Assembly: GCA_020847775.1 (NCBI GenBank)
Contig: JADLBI010000182.1
Location: 1-5,700 of the forward strand
Direction: 5' to 3'
DNA length: 5,700 bases
DNA from: Opitutaceae bacterium
GTDB taxonomy: Bacteria; Verrucomicrobiota; Verrucomicrobiia; Opitutales; Opitutaceae
Under the pieces are notes generated by a model. That model saw nothing but the letters and a program-made list of their open reading frames with translations. It was not told the DNA's origin and did no database searches. The position numbers and the translations under genes were made by a program. Positions 4,425 to 5,700 of the stretch are shown one piece after another (the first letter of the stretch is position 1; the number at the start of each line of letters is the position of its first letter).

Positions 4425-5294
4425 TCAGCGTTCAGGCACGAGCCACGTGCAGGCGGCGCGGGCACCAGCTCCTTGACTCAGGCATCGCGACAAAGCCGTC
4501 ACACCGGGTTGCACCACCGCCAGCAATTGCCACGGCGGATTGATAATCACGAGGCCGCAGCCGCGCATCTTCAACGCCGACGCTTCACTGGCCACCTCCA
4601 GTTCCGCGACCATGGTCGGCGGCAGTGCTTGATGGGTTAATCCATCGAAAAAGGCGTCCACCCGCGCCCGCAAAGTCAGCGGATACCAAATCGCCATGAC
4701 CGCATCGGGCAGTCGGCGCAGTCCCTCGCCCACGGCTCTAATGATGTCAGCAAACTCCCGTTCGCTCTCAAACGGCGGATCGATCAACAAAAGCGCCCGG
4801 CGTTCCGGTGGCGGCAACATCGCGCCCACCGCCTCATATCCGTCCATGGCGCGCACCGCGCATCGCGGCGTCCGCGCCATGGCGGCTTGCAGTGCCGCGC
4901 ACTCGTCTGGCTGCTGTTCACACAACGCCATGCGATCCTGCTCACGCATCTTGGCTCCAACCAATGCCGGCGAACCCGGATAGAAACGCAACTCCGCGGC
5001 CGTGTTTCCCTGCCGCCGATCGTGCGCTCGGACCGCAACCACATATTCACGCAGCATCTCGGGCAAATCCGCCTGGGCTAGCAAGCGACCAATACCCTCG
5101 GGCCATTCGGGTATGCGTGCCAGCGTGTCACCGCGGACCGCAACGTTCAGATCATAGCCCCCGCGCCCCGCGTGGGTATCGAGGTAAAGAAACCCCTTCG
5201 GTTTGCGCTGCATCGCCGCCACGAGCTGCAGCAGCACGGCGTGTTTCAACACGTCCGCGAAATTGCCTGCATGAAAATGATGGCGGTAGTTCAA
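4425..5294 (-). CDS. rlmJ: 23S rRNA (adenine(2030)-N(6))-methyltransferase
   Basis: This 289-residue protein is close in length to E. coli RlmJ (280). The family uses S-adenosylmethionine to methylate A2030 of 23S rRNA. Motifs in order are YRHHFHAGNFADVLKHAVL (3-21), SAM-binding LDTHAGRGGYDL (38-49), FYPGSPALV (104-112), DGYEA (151-155), catalytic IDPPFE (171-176, an N6-adenine methyltransferase D/N-PP-Y/F motif), WYPL (203-206) and RGCGLVIINPPWQL (244-257). The start is TTG 5294-5292: it gives the exact family N-terminus (NYRHHFHAGN) and has GAGG 7 nt upstream. The gene lies 9 bp after the YhcH-family stop codon and is probably translated from the same mRNA. It converges on the small ORF ending at 4418 with almost no space for a terminator. 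Confidence 0.96.
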   Translation of the reverse strand: MNYRHHFHAGNFADVLKHAVLLQLVAAMQRKPKGFLYLDTHAGRGGYDLNVAVRGDTLARIPEWPEGIGRLLAQADLPEMLREYVVAVRAHDRRQGNTAAELRFYPGSPALVGAKMREQDRMALCEQQPDECAALQAAMARTPRCAVRAMDGYEAVGAMLPPPERRALLLIDPPFESEREFADIIRAVGEGLRRLPDAVMAIWYPLTLRARVDAFFDGLTHQALPPTMVAELEVASEASALKMRGCGLVIINPPWQLLAVVQPGVTALSRCLSQGAGARAACTWLVPER

Positions 5295-5301
5295 AGCCGC
5301 G

Positions 5302-5305
5302 CCTC
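5302..5305 (-). promoter_or_regulatory. Shine-Dalgarno of rlmJ overlapping the upstream stop codon
   Basis: On the minus strand TGAGG combines the TGA stop of the YhcH-family gene (5306-5304) with the GAGG of rlmJ (5305-5302), 7 nt before the TTG start. This supports both the TTG start and translational coupling. Confidence 0.65.
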
Positions 5306-5700
5306 AGACCGGCACCTTCATCACAACCTTGCGCACCAATGCGCCTTCCGCCCCGACACGCAGATTGGGCATATGCCCATCCTCCGGGCGATAGACCGCC
5401 GCGTCGCCGGGCTGAAACCGCAGCACACTGGCTCCGCCAAAATCGCCATACATGATCACATCGCGTTCTTCGACAAATGGCTCTTTCACCGTCAGTCGAC
5501 CGATGTCGGCCACCTCCATCAGCTCCTCTCCCTCGAGCACCACTTGGATATCGATGTAGCGCCGGTGCGATTCGTAGCGCGCGTAACGTTCCTTCGTCAG
5601 GTAAACCTGTTCGATGGCGATCACACCGCCGTCCAGTTCCACCTTGTTGGCCGTCCCGGCCGCCAAGCCCTGCAAGCGTTGGTGGGCCGCAGAACCGTGC
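5304..5700 (-). CDS. YhcH/YjgK/YiaL family protein, partial at the window edge
   Basis: The frame is open from the right edge to TGA 5306-5304, showing 131 residues of a family usually about 150 long, so the N-terminus and true start lie outside. An in-frame TTG at 5675 is not the likely start, because the frame continues upstream (HGSAAHQRL) to the edge. Conserved blocks are ESHRRYIDIQVVLEGEE, EPFVEERDVIMY, RFQPGDAAVYRPEDGHMP and VRKVVMKVPV, giving the single-domain beta-barrel fold with a metal/ligand site built from the His and Glu residues. Relatives include YhcH, YiaL and EbgC, linked to sugar or sialic-acid metabolism, but the substrate here is unknown. It is followed by rlmJ after 9 bp. 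No sugar-catabolism gene is visible nearby. Confidence 0.92.
   Translation of the reverse strand, partial: HGSAAHQRLQGLAAGTANKVELDGGVIAIEQVYLTKERYARYESHRRYIDIQVVLEGEELMEVADIGRLTVKEPFVEERDVIMYGDFGGASVLRFQPGDAAVYRPEDGHMPNLRVGAEGALVRKVVMKVPV

Noticed and set aside
4808..5455. Long plus-strand ORF of 215 codons across rlmJ and its neighbour
   Set aside because: It is antisense to two clearly conserved genes; its Pro/Arg/Ala-rich composition is that of a GC-rich shadow frame.

Overview
The window reads as an ordinary chromosomal segment of a free-living, GC-rich bacterium. It is densely packed with small housekeeping genes and has no mobile element, phage gene, CRISPR array, tRNA or rRNA that I can see. 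My best guess at the source is the phylum Verrucomicrobiota. The clues are a DUF5069 protein, degenerate GATTTTGG/GATTTTTG-type intergenic sequence, GC-rich structured intergenic repeats, and several starts with no Shine-Dalgarno. This is an inference from remembered family distribution, not a database result.

Layout. At 1-513 (minus strand, open at the left edge) lies a LOG-family phosphoribohydrolase. It is divergent from a plus-strand run at 607-2854: gluQ (glutamyl-Q tRNA(Asp) synthetase), mog (molybdopterin adenylyltransferase, overlapping gluQ by ATGA), a MIF/tautomerase-superfamily protein and a DUF5069 protein. Spacing suggests one operon, possibly with a weak internal promoter before the tautomerase gene. 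This run converges on a minus-strand MazG-like/dCTPase-type pyrophosphohydrolase (2952-3341) across a 97-bp gap that holds an inverted repeat.

The largest non-coding stretch is 3342-3714, between the divergent pyrophosphohydrolase and Hsp20 genes. It is rich in inverted repeats, including a three-tier imperfect hairpin at 3608-3671 whose outer arm can also pair with sequence further downstream. The small heat-shock protein gene (3715-4113) follows, then a probable small basic ORF (4218-4418). That ORF converges within 6 bp on a minus-strand pair: a YhcH/YjgK/YiaL-family gene (open at the right edge) and rlmJ (23S rRNA adenine-2030 methyltransferase). The rlmJ Shine-Dalgarno overlaps the stop codon of its upstream neighbour.

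Functionally the genes cover tRNA and rRNA modification (gluQ, rlmJ), cofactor synthesis (mog), nucleotide clean-up (MazG-like, LOG) and proteostasis (Hsp20). I found no convincing undescribed multi-gene system. The items most worth a second look are the structured region upstream of hsp20, the recurrent CCCC-ATG start context, and the altered zinc site of GluQ.
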